Positions 7,682-15,519 are shown, counted from the stretch's first letter. The stretch is 47,618 nt of DNA from an uncultured bacterium (GCA_903825255.1 CAIJZZ010000038.1:1-47618), one strand, 5' to 3'. Translations and numbers: made by a program. Notes: a model not told the origin generated them from the sequence alone.

Positions 7682-7708
7682 ACACCCCTATAGAGTAGAG
7701 CGGGGTGT
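7682..7708 (+). promoter_or_regulatory. Hairpin in the uvrA leader
   Basis: ACACCCC (7682-7688) pairs with GGGGTGT (7702-7708) over a 13-base loop. It lies between the predicted uvrA transcription start and the ATG at 7725. There is no U tract, so it is not a terminator. It may be an mRNA stability or translation-control structure or a small palindromic repeat. Confidence 0.55.
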
Positions 7709-7724
7709 CATTGCGTTATACATA

Positions 7725-10418
7725 ATGAAACCAGAAAAAAATATAGACAAAATAACGATTAAAGGGGCGCGGACCCATAATCTAAAAAATATAAACGTTG
7801 AAATGCCACGAAATAAAATGGTGGTAATTACGGGCGTCTCCGGTAGTGGTAAGTCATCGCTTGCTTTTGACACGATCTTTGCGGAAGGGCAGAGACGTTA
7901 TGTGGAGTCACTCTCTTCTTATGCACGACAATTTTTAAACCAAATGCCGAAGCCGGATGTAGATGAAATCACCGGGCTTTCTCCGGCGATTTCCATTGAT
8001 CAAAAATCTCGATCGAACAATCCTCGTTCAACTGTGGCGACGATTACCGAAATTTATGATTATCTACGTGTGATGTATGCGCGCATCGGGCATCCGCATT
8101 GTCCGGAATGTGGTGAGGAAATTAAAAAACTTTCCAACGAAGAAATCGTGAATTTTATTTTGGAGAAAGTAAAAGATTTAGAGAAATCTTCCCAACGTCC
8201 TCTCCGGAATTCGCACTCTATCTTGGAAGGGCAAGGTCTTTCTGGCCGCAGCGAAGATTCCTCCGAGGATACTGGAAAGATTTCTAAAACCCAAAAAGGG
8301 AGACGTTCGGTGATGGGCGTCGAATGGAATGAAACTAATATAAATATTTTTGCACCGATTGTGCGAGGGAGAAAAGGGGAGCATTATCAATTACTTTATG
8401 ATTTACTCGGGAAAGGTTTTTCTGAAATTTCTTTAGATGGAGTAATGAAAAAGTTGCGTGAACAAATAATTCTTTCTAAAACTAAAGCGCACAACATCGA
8501 TGTACTCGTGGATCGTTTTGCGGTGCATGAATTTTCTGATAGTAAGGAGGCGAGTCGAATGCGCTTAGCTGAAGCCGTCGAGCGAGCATTGCTCGAATCG
8601 CATGGCCTTGTGACTGTACGAATTTTAGACGAAGAATTTATTATGTCCGCAAATTTAGCTTGTAAAAATGATGGCTTTTCTTTCCCGGAAATTGAACCAC
8701 GTTTATTTTCTTTCAACTCTCCGTATGGTGCTTGTGTGGCTTGTAATGGCCTCGGTACAAAATATTTTGGTGGAGATGAAGTTTGTGACGAATGTCATGG
8801 CGCACGTTTGCGACCAGAAGCCTTGAATGTATTCATAAATGCGGGCAAAACCCGAAAAAATATTTTAGAACTTTCTTCTTTTTCAATCGCTGATGCACTA
8901 GAATTTTTCAAAACTTTAAAACTCACTGACCAAGAGAAAGATATTTCTGTGCCTGTGGTTCGCGAGATTGAGGCCCGATTGCAATTTATGCTCGATGTAG
9001 GACTGGATTATTTACAACTTTCACGTAAAGCCAATACTCTCTCTGGTGGGGAAGCACAGCGTATTCGATTAGCTTCACAATTGGGCTCCAGATTAGTGGG
9101 GGCTTTGTATGTGCTCGATGAACCAACGATTGGATTACATCAACGTGATAATGATAGATTAATAAAAACCTTAATTAATTTACGTGATTTAGGTAATACA
9201 ATTATTATTGTGGAGCATGACGAAAATACTATTTATGCATCGGATTATATTGTGGACATCGGACCGAAAGCTGGTGTGCACGGAGGAGAAGTCGTTGTGT
9301 CTGGATATTTGGATGAACTTTTAACAGCGAAAAAAAATGTGAGCGGCTCAAGGACCTTGGCTTATCTACGCGAAGAAGAAAAAATAGAATTACCTAAAAA
9401 ACGCCGAGAGAAAAAAGGTGCACTTCGGATTACTGGTGGAAAAGTTTTTAATATAAATAATTTAAATGTAGAAGTACCACTTGGTGTAATGACGACGATT
9501 ACTGGAGTTTCTGGTTCTGGTAAAAGTTCTTTTATGTATGAAATTTTGCATAAGAATTTACAAGCGCGATACGAGCGGGCTTTTAGAAGTGCGAAAACTT
9601 ATAATTGTACTTCTTTTACCGGGACAGAATATTTAACTCGAGCCATTTTGATTGATCAATCACCAATCGGCCGAACACCGAGGTCTAATGTTGCTACTTA
9701 TACTGGAGCCTTTACTCACATTCGTGAATTATTTGCGACGACCGAAGAAGCTCGTTTGCGAGGTTGGAAAGCGAATCGTTTTTCTTTTAATGTAAAAGGT
9801 GGACGCTGTGAAGCGTGCGAAGGGAATGGCCAAATCGCCGTCGAGATGCATTTTTTGCCTACAGTATATGTGACTTGTGATGTTTGTAATGGTAAGCGTT
9901 TTGACAATGAAACTCTCACGGTGAAATATAAGAAAAAAAATATTTATGATGTTTTAAAAATGACGGTGGAACAAAGTTTAGTTTTCTTTAAAGATATTCC
10001 GCAAATTGCTGATAGATTACAAACTTTAATGGAAGTAGGACTGGGTTATTTAGAGCTCGGTCAAAGTGCGACGACGCTCTCGGGTGGTGAAGCACAGCGA
10101 GTAAAAATTTCAAGCGAGCTTTATCGTCCACATCTAGAAAAAACAATTTATTTATTAGATGAACCGACGGTAGGACTTCATTATGATGATGTAGCAAAAC
10201 TTTTGGAAGTTTTAAATAAATTAGTGTCGAAAGGGAATACTGTCGTTTTAATTGAACACAACTTAGATATTATTAAATGCTCAGATTATATTATTGATAT
10301 TGGCCCGGAAGGTGGAGTGAATGGTGGAAACTTAGTCGCTAAAGGTACGCCAGAAGAAATCGCAAACAGTCCAAAAAGTTACACTGGAAAATATTTAAAG
10401 AAGGTATTAAAAAGGTAA
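7725..10418 (+). CDS. uvrA: Excinuclease ABC subunit A (UvrA)
   Basis: UvrA is the dimeric ABC-type ATPase that first recognises DNA damage and loads UvrB. The 897-residue protein has two P-loops, GVSGSGKSS near the N-terminus and again in the second half, and two signature motifs, [13 protein letters not shown] and [13 protein letters not shown], each followed by LDEPT. A zinc module CEAC...CDVC is intact. In the earlier module the first pair reads CKND, not CxxC, followed by CVAC and an extra CDEC, so zinc binding there may be altered. Residues about 153-187 are a PE-A insertion in the variable region before [11 protein letters not shown]. uvrC follows after 6 bases, so they form an operon. 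Confidence 0.98.
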   Translation: MKPEKNIDKITIKGARTHNLKNINVEMPRNKMVVITGVSGSGKSSLAFDTIFAEGQRRYVESLSSYARQFLNQMPKPDVDEITGLSPAISIDQKSRSNNPRSTVATITEIYDYLRVMYARIGHPHCPECGEEIKKLSNEEIVNFILEKVKDLEKSSQRPLRNSHSILEGQGLSGRSEDSSEDTGKISKTQKGRRSVMGVEWNETNINIFAPIVRGRKGEHYQLLYDLLGKGFSEISLDGVMKKLREQIILSKTKAHNIDVLVDRFAVHEFSDSKEASRMRLAEAVERALLESHGLVTVRILDEEFIMSANLACKNDGFSFPEIEPRLFSFNSPYGACVACNGLGTKYFGGDEVCDECHGARLRPEALNVFINAGKTRKNILELSSFSIADALEFFKTLKLTDQEKDISVPVVREIEARLQFMLDVGLDYLQLSRKANTLSGGEAQRIRLASQLGSRLVGALYVLDEPTIGLHQRDNDRLIKTLINLRDLGNTIIIVEHDENTIYASDYIVDIGPKAGVHGGEVVVSGYLDELLTAKKNVSGSRTLAYLREEEKIELPKKRREKKGALRITGGKVFNINNLNVEVPLGVMTTITGVSGSGKSSFMYEILHKNLQARYERAFRSAKTYNCTSFTGTEYLTRAILIDQSPIGRTPRSNVATYTGAFTHIRELFATTEEARLRGWKANRFSFNVKGGRCEACEGNGQIAVEMHFLPTVYVTCDVCNGKRFDNETLTVKYKKKNIYDVLKMTVEQSLVFFKDIPQIADRLQTLMEVGLGYLELGQSATTLSGGEAQRVKISSELYRPHLEKTIYLLDEPTVGLHYDDVAKLLEVLNKLVSKGNTVVLIEHNLDIIKCSDYIIDIGPEGGVNGGNLVAKGTPEEIANSPKSYTGKYLKKVLKR
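8183..8284 (+). repeat. In-frame palindromic element PE-A, copy 3 (inside uvrA)
   Basis: Arms at 8183-8202 and 8265-8284 pair at 16 of 20 positions, so this copy looks older than those in polA and uvrB. The core 8203-8264 is again exactly 62 bases, contains TTGGAAGGGCAAGGTC and is read in the same frame, giving SILEGQGL. The arm sequence is unrelated to the arms in polA and uvrB beyond the innermost bases. Confidence 0.87.
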
Positions 10419-10424
10419 ATTTTT

Positions 10425-11789
10425 ATGAATATTAAAGATATTAAAAAATTTAATATCCCAAATACCCCAGGAGTATATTTTTTTCTAAAAGGTAAAAGTA
10501 TTATTTATATTGGCAAAGCAACTTCATTAAAAGATAGGGTTAAAAGTTATTTTAATAAAGACTTGATTAGTATGCGCGGACCAGTAATCTTAGAGATGGT
10601 TTTCCAAGCGGATAAAATAAAATGGGAGAAAACAGACAGTGTGCTCGAAGCCTTAATCTTAGAAGCAGAGTTAATTAAAAAATATCAGCCGAAATATAAT
10701 ACTAAAGAAAAATCAGATAAGAGTTTCAATTATGTTTGTTTTACTAAAAGTAATCTACGCCGTGGCGTAGATGATTTACCGAAGGTTATTGTCGTACGAG
10801 GAAGAGTTGTGCAACACTCGGTGTTGAACAAATATAATAAAATATATGGGCCATTTCCCAATAGTACACAACTAAAAGAAGGTTTAAAAATAATTCGACG
10901 AATCTTCCCATTTTTAGATGATAAATCAAAAAAGTATTACAAATTTTATAAACAAGTTGATTTAGTACCTGACATTTCAAATGAAGAAAAAATTAAAAAA
11001 TACAAAGCAAATGTAAAAAATATTGAATTATTTTTTCAGGGAAAAAAGAAAAAATTAATAAAAGATTTACAGAAAGAGATGATGCAATTAGCGAAAAAGC
11101 ATGAGTTTGAAAAAGCAGGCGAAGTTAAAAGACAAATTTTTGCCTTAAAACATATAAACGATATTGCTCTGATTAAGCAGGATGTTTCGCAGAAAAATGC
11201 TTTTACTCAGGTCCTCGGGTCGCCTGTGCATAAATCTAAAAAAGAACAGGCTCAACCAGACCATTCGCAAAAGCATTTTTCTGCCACACAAGATTTTCGT
11301 GGTGAGTCCGAGAGTATTTTCTCTGAAGGCAAAACCTATTCAACTTTTCGCATTGAAGCCTATGATGTGGCACATATGAGTGGCAGAAATATGGTGGGAG
11401 TGATGACGGTGGTGGAGGACGGGGAAATAAATAAAAATGAATACAGAAAATTCAAAATCAAAACTCAAAGTGGGGCCAATGATACTGGTGCGCTAGGGGA
11501 GATAATAGAAAGGAGACTTGTACACACAGAATGGAACTACCCGAATTTGATAGTGGTGGATGGGGGTAAGGCACAAATAAATGCGGTAGAAAAAATATTT
11601 AAAAAAGTGGGGATTGGTATTCCAATTGTGTCAGTCTTAAAAGACGAAAAACATAAGCCAAAAGATATTTTAGGAAGGCGTGATTTGGCAACAAAATATG
11701 AAAAAGAAATTCTATTAGCCAACAGTGAAGCGCACAGGTTTGCTATTAGCTATCATAAACAAATGCGTGGAAAAAATTTTTTGAAATAA
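10425..11789 (+). CDS. uvrC: Excinuclease ABC subunit C (UvrC), short form
   Basis: UvrC makes both incisions around a lesion held by UvrB. The N-terminal GIY-YIG nuclease is visible as TPGVYFF and IYIGKATSLKDRV. A UVR motif that pairs with UvrB lies at about residues 205-240. The C-terminal RNase H-like nuclease has EAYDVAHMSG, VVDGGKAQINA and NSEAHRFAI. The protein stops at residue 454 right after this domain, whereas typical UvrC proteins are about 600 residues and end in tandem helix-hairpin-helix motifs. Three palindromic segments are read in frame: 10753-10772, 10807-10831 and the PE-B element at 11189-11284, the last between the UVR motif and the second nuclease. It is co-transcribed with uvrA. 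Confidence 0.94.
   Translation: MNIKDIKKFNIPNTPGVYFFLKGKSIIYIGKATSLKDRVKSYFNKDLISMRGPVILEMVFQADKIKWEKTDSVLEALILEAELIKKYQPKYNTKEKSDKSFNYVCFTKSNLRRGVDDLPKVIVVRGRVVQHSVLNKYNKIYGPFPNSTQLKEGLKIIRRIFPFLDDKSKKYYKFYKQVDLVPDISNEEKIKKYKANVKNIELFFQGKKKKLIKDLQKEMMQLAKKHEFEKAGEVKRQIFALKHINDIALIKQDVSQKNAFTQVLGSPVHKSKKEQAQPDHSQKHFSATQDFRGESESIFSEGKTYSTFRIEAYDVAHMSGRNMVGVMTVVEDGEINKNEYRKFKIKTQSGANDTGALGEIIERRLVHTEWNYPNLIVVDGGKAQINAVEKIFKKVGIGIPIVSVLKDEKHKPKDILGRRDLATKYEKEILLANSEAHRFAISYHKQMRGKNFLK
10753..10772 (+). repeat. Mini-palindrome 1 in uvrC
   Basis: ATCTACGCC and GGCGTAGAT form a perfect 9-bp inverted repeat with a 2-base centre, encoding NLRRGVDD. It lies where other UvrC proteins have a short turn before the strand here read as PKVIVVRG, so it may be inserted DNA. 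Confidence 0.6.
10807..10831 (+). repeat. Mini-palindrome 2 in uvrC
   Basis: TTGTGCAACAC and GTGTTGAACAA pair at 10 of 11 positions over a 3-base loop TCG. It encodes VVQHSVLNK between the strand PKVIVVRGR and the conserved IYGPFP. It starts 35 bases downstream of mini-palindrome 1. Confidence 0.6.
11189..11284 (+). repeat. In-frame palindromic element PE-B, copy 2 (inside uvrC)
   Basis: Perfect 16-bp arms GCAGAAAAATGCTTTT (11189-11204) and AAAAGCATTTTTCTGC (11269-11284) flank a 64-base core. The core shares AGGTCCTCGG, TCGCCT and the block GGCTC..CCAGACCAT.CGC with the uvrB copy. It carries an extra internal hairpin GCCTGT...ACAGGC. The shared block is read in a different frame from that in uvrB, so the encoded peptides differ; conservation is at the DNA level. 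Confidence 0.87.
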
Positions 11790-11816
11790 TGTTACTATTT
11801 AATTATCATCAAATAT

Positions 11817-12296
11817 ATGCAAAACTCGAAAGAAAATATTTTAATAATGGCAGATATTCGAAGCACGCAAAACGTCGGAGCGATGTTTCGTACCGCTGAT
11901 GCAGCAGGAATTTCTAAAATATATTTGACTGGTTATACTCCAGCACCAGTGGACCGCTTTGGGAAAAAAAGGCAGGACGTAGCCAAGTCTGCTCTCGGAG
12001 CAGAAAATTTTGTTTTTTGGGAATCTAAAAAAAGCCTGCCCGCCCTTATTCACAGATTGAGGCGGGAAGGTTTTCAAATTATTGCCATTGAACAATCAAA
12101 GAATTCTATTGACTATAAAAAAGTAAAATTACAAACAAGGAATGCCTTTATTATGGGCACAGAGGTTTCTGGTATTCCAAAAAGTATTTTAAATAAATGT
12201 GATATTATTGCGGAGATTTCAATGCTTGGGAAAAAAGAGTCACTCAATGTTTCTGTGGCTACTGGCATCGCTCTTTTTCGGATTTTAAATATTTAG
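11817..12296 (+). CDS. SPOUT-family RNA 2'-O-methyltransferase (TrmH/SpoU type)
   Basis: The 159-residue protein is one SPOUT (alpha/beta knot) domain. Motif 1 reads RSTQNVGAMFRTADAAGI, motif 2 AFIMGTEVSGIP and motif 3 ISMLGKKESLNVSVATGIALF; these build the AdoMet-binding knot. Members methylate the ribose 2'-OH in tRNA or rRNA. There is no N-terminal substrate-binding extension, so the exact target cannot be read off; TrmL-like or TrmH-like are both possible. TATCAT at 11804-11809 ends 7 bases before the ATG. A terminator follows the stop closely, so it is monocistronic. Confidence 0.88.
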   Translation: MQNSKENILIMADIRSTQNVGAMFRTADAAGISKIYLTGYTPAPVDRFGKKRQDVAKSALGAENFVFWESKKSLPALIHRLRREGFQIIAIEQSKNSIDYKKVKLQTRNAFIMGTEVSGIPKSILNKCDIIAEISMLGKKESLNVSVATGIALFRILNI

Positions 12297-12304
12297 GCAA
12301 AACA

Positions 12305-12330
12305 AAAGCCTCTTTTTACATAGAGGCTTT
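12305..12330 (+). terminator. Intrinsic terminator after the SPOUT methyltransferase gene
   Basis: AAAGCCTCT (12305-12313) pairs with AGAGGCTTT (12322-12330) over an 8-base loop, followed by a T-containing tail. It lies 8 bases after the stop codon. It could also terminate the convergent minus-strand gene ending at 12356. Confidence 0.85.
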
Positions 12331-12355
12331 GCTTTAAATTTTTTGATAATAAGTA

Positions 12356-12970
12356 TCAAGACTTTTTGTGGCCGAAGATATATTTTACTATATCTCTTAC
12401 ACATTTCCAGTTATCAATCTCACTAACCGGTATTGATATTTCGTATTTTTCTTCCAGTTTCAATAAAACTTTTTTCAGATCAATGTGATCTGCTCCTATC
12501 CAATTTCTAAATATCGGGTCCTTCCTTAATTCATCTGCAGCTAATTCCCAACTAACGACATCAACAATAATTTTTATAACTTCTTCTTCTATTGGTTCGA
12601 TATCTTTATTTGTCCATATTTCCCATGTTTTTTCTACTTCCTCTTTTGAAATTTTGTGAATAGGGTCGGCATTTCTATGGCTTGAAAACAAAATTTTATT
12701 ATTTTCATAACGAAAACTGAAATCAGTACCCATAATTTTTAAGATTTCTGGGATATGATTTATGCTTTCTAAATTATAGAAATCTGATTTAACTCTTTTT
12801 AGTTCTTTCTCAAAAAAGAATATTGTAGGCTTGGTTAGGTTTTCACTTCCCACAATTAAGGAAAAAATTATTTTTTTAGTATCACAGCTGATATTGTTAA
12901 ATAAAATTATTAAATTTTGTAAAGCAACGACTTGCTTTGCTGGTGCTGGTGTTAATGTTGAATTTTTCAT
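12356..12970 (-). CDS. Protein with a C-terminal acyl-carrier-protein-like domain lacking the phosphopantetheine serine
   Basis: The 204-residue protein has no recognisable N-terminal family (about residues 1-110). Residues about 125-200 look like a carrier-protein four-helix bundle: IIVDVVSWEL, then IGADHIDLKKVLLKLEEKYEISIP, then CVRDIVKYI. In true ACPs the motif is GxDSL, with Ser carrying 4'-phosphopantetheine; here it is ADHID, with His at that place. The domain therefore cannot be loaded in the usual way and may be a protein-interaction module. There is no membrane segment. It is monocistronic on the minus strand, upstream of nothing related. The fold assignment comes from pattern only. 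Confidence 0.6.
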   Translation of the reverse strand: MKNSTLTPAPAKQVVALQNLIILFNNISCDTKKIIFSLIVGSENLTKPTIFFFEKELKRVKSDFYNLESINHIPEILKIMGTDFSFRYENNKILFSSHRNADPIHKISKEEVEKTWEIWTNKDIEPIEEEVIKIIVDVVSWELAADELRKDPIFRNWIGADHIDLKKVLLKLEEKYEISIPVSEIDNWKCVRDIVKYIFGHKKS

Positions 12971-13118
12971 ATATTTAAATTTTAGTTATTAATTTTATTA
13001 ATTGCCCCAAAAATCCTTAAAGACCCTTAAGGCAACTAATAAAAATAACCTAAATCTATTTTTCAAAATACTGATATTTGTTTTGAATTTACCATGGATT
13101 ATATTTAAAGTCAAAAAC

Positions 13119-13997
13119 TTATTTTTGATGCACTGAACAATAGTGGGCGCTGCGGCCGTTGATGATTTTGCGCAAAATTATGCCCTTACAATTTTTCTTT
13201 TGGCATTTTTCACCAGCTCGACGGTAAGCCATATGATGCATTTGAAATTCTCCTTTTTGTCCATAAATATTTCGGTAGTCAGACATAGAGTCTCCACCGA
13301 AATCAATGCCTTTCCTTAAAAGTTTTTTTGTATTTTGAAATATTTTTAATAATTCTTTTTCCTTTATGTTTTTAACTCTTCTTTCTGGATGAATACCAGA
13401 ATGCCAAAGTATTTCATCTGAATAGATGTTGCCAATACCCACAATCACAGATTGGTCTAGTAAAACAGTTTTGATTTTACCATTTGGTTTTTTACTTAGT
13501 CGTTCCTTCAAAATTTTGAAAGTAAAATTTTTGTCTAGTGGTTCAGGTCCGAGATTTTGTAAATGCCTAGAATCTTGAATATTTTTTGTATCTAATAATG
13601 TGATCTTTCCAAACTTGCGAATATCTGAAAATGCTAAGCATTTGGATTTAGATAAATAAAAAATAAAATGAATAAAAGGACGGTCCTTAAGAGAGTTTCC
13701 CCAAGGACCGTCCTTAAAAGAGCCAAATAACAAATTCCCAGTCATTTTCATGTGGATTAACACTGTCTTGTCTCCCGATAAATATATTAAAATATTTTTA
13801 GCTCTTCGTTCTACTGATAAGATTTTTTTATTTTTTATTTCATTTTTAAAAACAGTAAAATATTTCGGATTCGCAACCGTATCTTTTTTACGTTTATCTT
13901 TAGTGTTTAAATCAGTCCAGACATCTAGTATTTTAAAGCCCACAACCTCTTTTTGAAGGCCTCGAACTGTTGTTTCTACTTCTGGTAGCTCTGGCAT
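13119..13997 (-). CDS. mutM: Formamidopyrimidine-DNA glycosylase (Fpg/MutM)
   Basis: This base-excision enzyme removes 8-oxoguanine and formamidopyrimidines and nicks the site. The N-terminus MPELPEVETTVRGL supplies the catalytic Pro2 and Glu3. NIYSDEILWHSGIHP is the helix-two-turn-helix motif. The C-terminal zinc finger is atypical: C-x4-C then YCSVH, so the last ligand is His where CxxC is usual and the first pair is spaced by four. A short in-frame palindrome (13676-13715) adds residues in the loop before DRPFIHFIFYL. TATAAT on the minus strand (14009-14004) ends 6 bases before the ATG, overlapping the promoter of the divergent amidase gene. Confidence 0.96.
   Translation of the reverse strand: MPELPEVETTVRGLQKEVVGFKILDVWTDLNTKDKRKKDTVANPKYFTVFKNEIKNKKILSVERRAKNILIYLSGDKTVLIHMKMTGNLLFGSFKDGPWGNSLKDRPFIHFIFYLSKSKCLAFSDIRKFGKITLLDTKNIQDSRHLQNLGPEPLDKNFTFKILKERLSKKPNGKIKTVLLDQSVIVGIGNIYSDEILWHSGIHPERRVKNIKEKELLKIFQNTKKLLRKGIDFGGDSMSDYRNIYGQKGEFQMHHMAYRRAGEKCQKKNCKGIILRKIINGRSAHYCSVHQK
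13676..13715. repeat. Short palindromic insert in mutM
   Basis: AAGGACGGTCCTT (13676-13688) and AAGGACCGTCCTT (13703-13715) are perfect inverted repeats, and each is nearly self-complementary around one base. The loop is 14 bases. It encodes KDGPWGNSLKD in a surface loop of Fpg and stays in frame. Confidence 0.75.
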
Positions 13998-13999
13998 GG

Positions 14000-14009
14000 T
14001 ATCATTATA
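14000..14009. promoter_or_regulatory. Overlapping back-to-back -10 boxes of mutM and the amidase gene
   Basis: Plus strand TATCAT at 14000-14005 ends 6 bases before ATG 14012. Minus strand TATAAT at 14009-14004 ends 6 bases before the mutM ATG at 13997. The two hexamers overlap by two bases and only 14 bases separate the start codons, so both mRNAs would be leaderless and the promoters could not be occupied together. Confidence 0.72.
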
Positions 14010-14011
14010 GA

Positions 14012-14884
14012 ATGGATTTAATTAAAAAGCACAAAATGAAAAAAATATTCTGGATAACCCTTTTAATTTTTTGTTTTTTTCCTTTTGTGTCCCAAGCGGC
14101 ACAAATAAAGACAGTTAAAATAATAAAACCAATCAAAATTTTAATCGTGCCTGGTCATGATAATGAAGTGTGGGGAGCACAATACAAAAATCTTAAGGAA
14201 GCAGATATGAATTTAGTCTTGGCAACCCAAATTTATAATTTATTAAAAAAGGATAAAAGATATAAAGTGTACATTACTCGTAACTCTCAAGGTTATGTAA
14301 AAGAATTTGCTGATTATTTTATGACTGAAAAAGATAACATTATTACTTTTAAAACTAAAGCAAAAGAGGCGACCCAAAATAAAATTGATACTGGTAGTTT
14401 AATAAGTAAAATAAATGTTCCACATAATGCAGTCTCAGCTGATACTTCTATAAAATTATATGGTATTAATAAATGGGCTAACGAAAATAAAATAGATTTG
14501 GTTTTAAGTGTGCACTTTGATGATACAAATCGTAGTACTCTCTCAGAAATTGGGCCATATAAAGGGTTTACTGTTTATTATCCAGATTCACAAATGGCTA
14601 ATGCAAAAGAAAGTGTTAGTGTAGCTAAAAGCATTTTTAATAAACTTCATAAAAAATTTACGACAAGTACTTATCCTGAAGAAAATAATGGTTTTGTTTC
14701 TGACCAAAAATTAATTGCACTTGGTGCAAGTGGCACACTTAATTCTACTGTTCGGGCTGTTCTTATAGAGTATGGATATATTTATAGATTTGGAAATAGT
14801 GCTATGCGCCATAAATTTTACACCAATGCTGCAAGTTTAACTGCTCAAGGTATCACAAATTATTTCTTCCCAGCAAAAAAATAG
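14012..14884 (+). CDS. Secreted N-acetylmuramoyl-L-alanine amidase (Amidase_3 family)
   Basis: This zinc amidase cleaves the bond between MurNAc and the stem peptide of peptidoglycan. A signal peptide KKIFWITLLIFCFFPFVSQAAQ follows a short basic start. The family metal ligands are visible: His in VPGHDNE, Glu in LKEADMN, His in LSVHFDD; the catalytic Glu is in LIEYGYI. An insertion rich in Thr/Lys separates the first and third ligands. ATG 14012 was chosen because TATCAT ends 6 bases upstream; ATG 14036, nearer the signal peptide, is a possible alternative. Likely roles are cell separation or wall remodelling. It is divergent from mutM. Confidence 0.88.
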   Translation: MDLIKKHKMKKIFWITLLIFCFFPFVSQAAQIKTVKIIKPIKILIVPGHDNEVWGAQYKNLKEADMNLVLATQIYNLLKKDKRYKVYITRNSQGYVKEFADYFMTEKDNIITFKTKAKEATQNKIDTGSLISKINVPHNAVSADTSIKLYGINKWANENKIDLVLSVHFDDTNRSTLSEIGPYKGFTVYYPDSQMANAKESVSVAKSIFNKLHKKFTTSTYPEENNGFVSDQKLIALGASGTLNSTVRAVLIEYGYIYRFGNSAMRHKFYTNAASLTAQGITNYFFPAKK

Positions 14885-14891
14885 GACTAAT

Positions 14892-15482
14892 TTATTTATT
14901 ACCTAAAATTTTTAGAGCTTCACGGATTTTAATATTTATGTCTGCTTTTTGGGTGACTTTCTTTAAGGCTTCGCGAGCTTGGTTTTGTGAGTAACCGAGA
15001 GACTTGAGTGCTTCGAGTGTATCCATTTCATTTTCAAGTGAACCGTCAGATTCTTCTCTGCCCATTTTGTCACGCAATTCTATAACAATTTTTTCAGCCG
15101 TTTTTCGGCCGATGCCAGAGATTTTTGTCAGGTAGGAAGTGTCTCCAGTGCCGATAGCTTTTCGAAGAGTTTCAATGGAGGCGATACTCAATATTACAAG
15201 GGCTGATTTTGGGCCGATACCAGAAACTCCTAAAAGCATTTCAAAAAACTCTAATTCTTTATGTTCCAAGAAACCATATAAATCAAAAGCATCTTCACGC
15301 ACATGAGTATGAATCCAAAATGAAACAATTTCGTTTATTTTTTCTTGCCCTGAGTTTTGTCTAAGGGTTAATCTAGAAAGAGTGTCAGGCGAAACAGCTA
15401 TTTTGTAGCCAATATTATTTGTCTCCACAATGACAAATTTGTCTGTTTTTAAAATAATTTTCCCTTTTATACTACCGATCAT
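14892..15482 (-). CDS. ruvA: Holliday junction branch migration protein RuvA
   Basis: RuvA binds four-way junctions as a tetramer and recruits the RuvB motor. The 196-residue protein has the N-terminal OB fold (MIGSIKGKI...), two helix-hairpin-helix motifs, SGIGPKSALVIL and SGIGRKTAEKIV, and a C-terminal RuvB-binding domain with ALKSLGYSQNQA. A stretch TLRQNSGQEK near residues 39-48 sits where most RuvA proteins have a short turn and may be a small insertion. TATGAT on the minus strand (15494-15489) ends 6 bases before the ATG, fitting a leaderless mRNA. It is divergent from rpsT; ruvB and ruvC are not in the window. Confidence 0.96.
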   Translation of the reverse strand: MIGSIKGKIILKTDKFVIVETNNIGYKIAVSPDTLSRLTLRQNSGQEKINEIVSFWIHTHVREDAFDLYGFLEHKELEFFEMLLGVSGIGPKSALVILSIASIETLRKAIGTGDTSYLTKISGIGRKTAEKIVIELRDKMGREESDGSLENEMDTLEALKSLGYSQNQAREALKKVTQKADINIKIREALKILGNK

Positions 15483-15519
15483 ATGCTTATCATATCATAT
15501 TTATAATATTAAATAAGAT

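Noticed and set aside
12035-12070. Palindrome CCTGCCCGCC/GGCGGGAAGG in the SPOUT methyltransferase gene
   Set aside because: Nine of ten bases pair, but the encoded LPALIHRLRREGF fits the normal helix of the fold, so there is no sign of an insertion.
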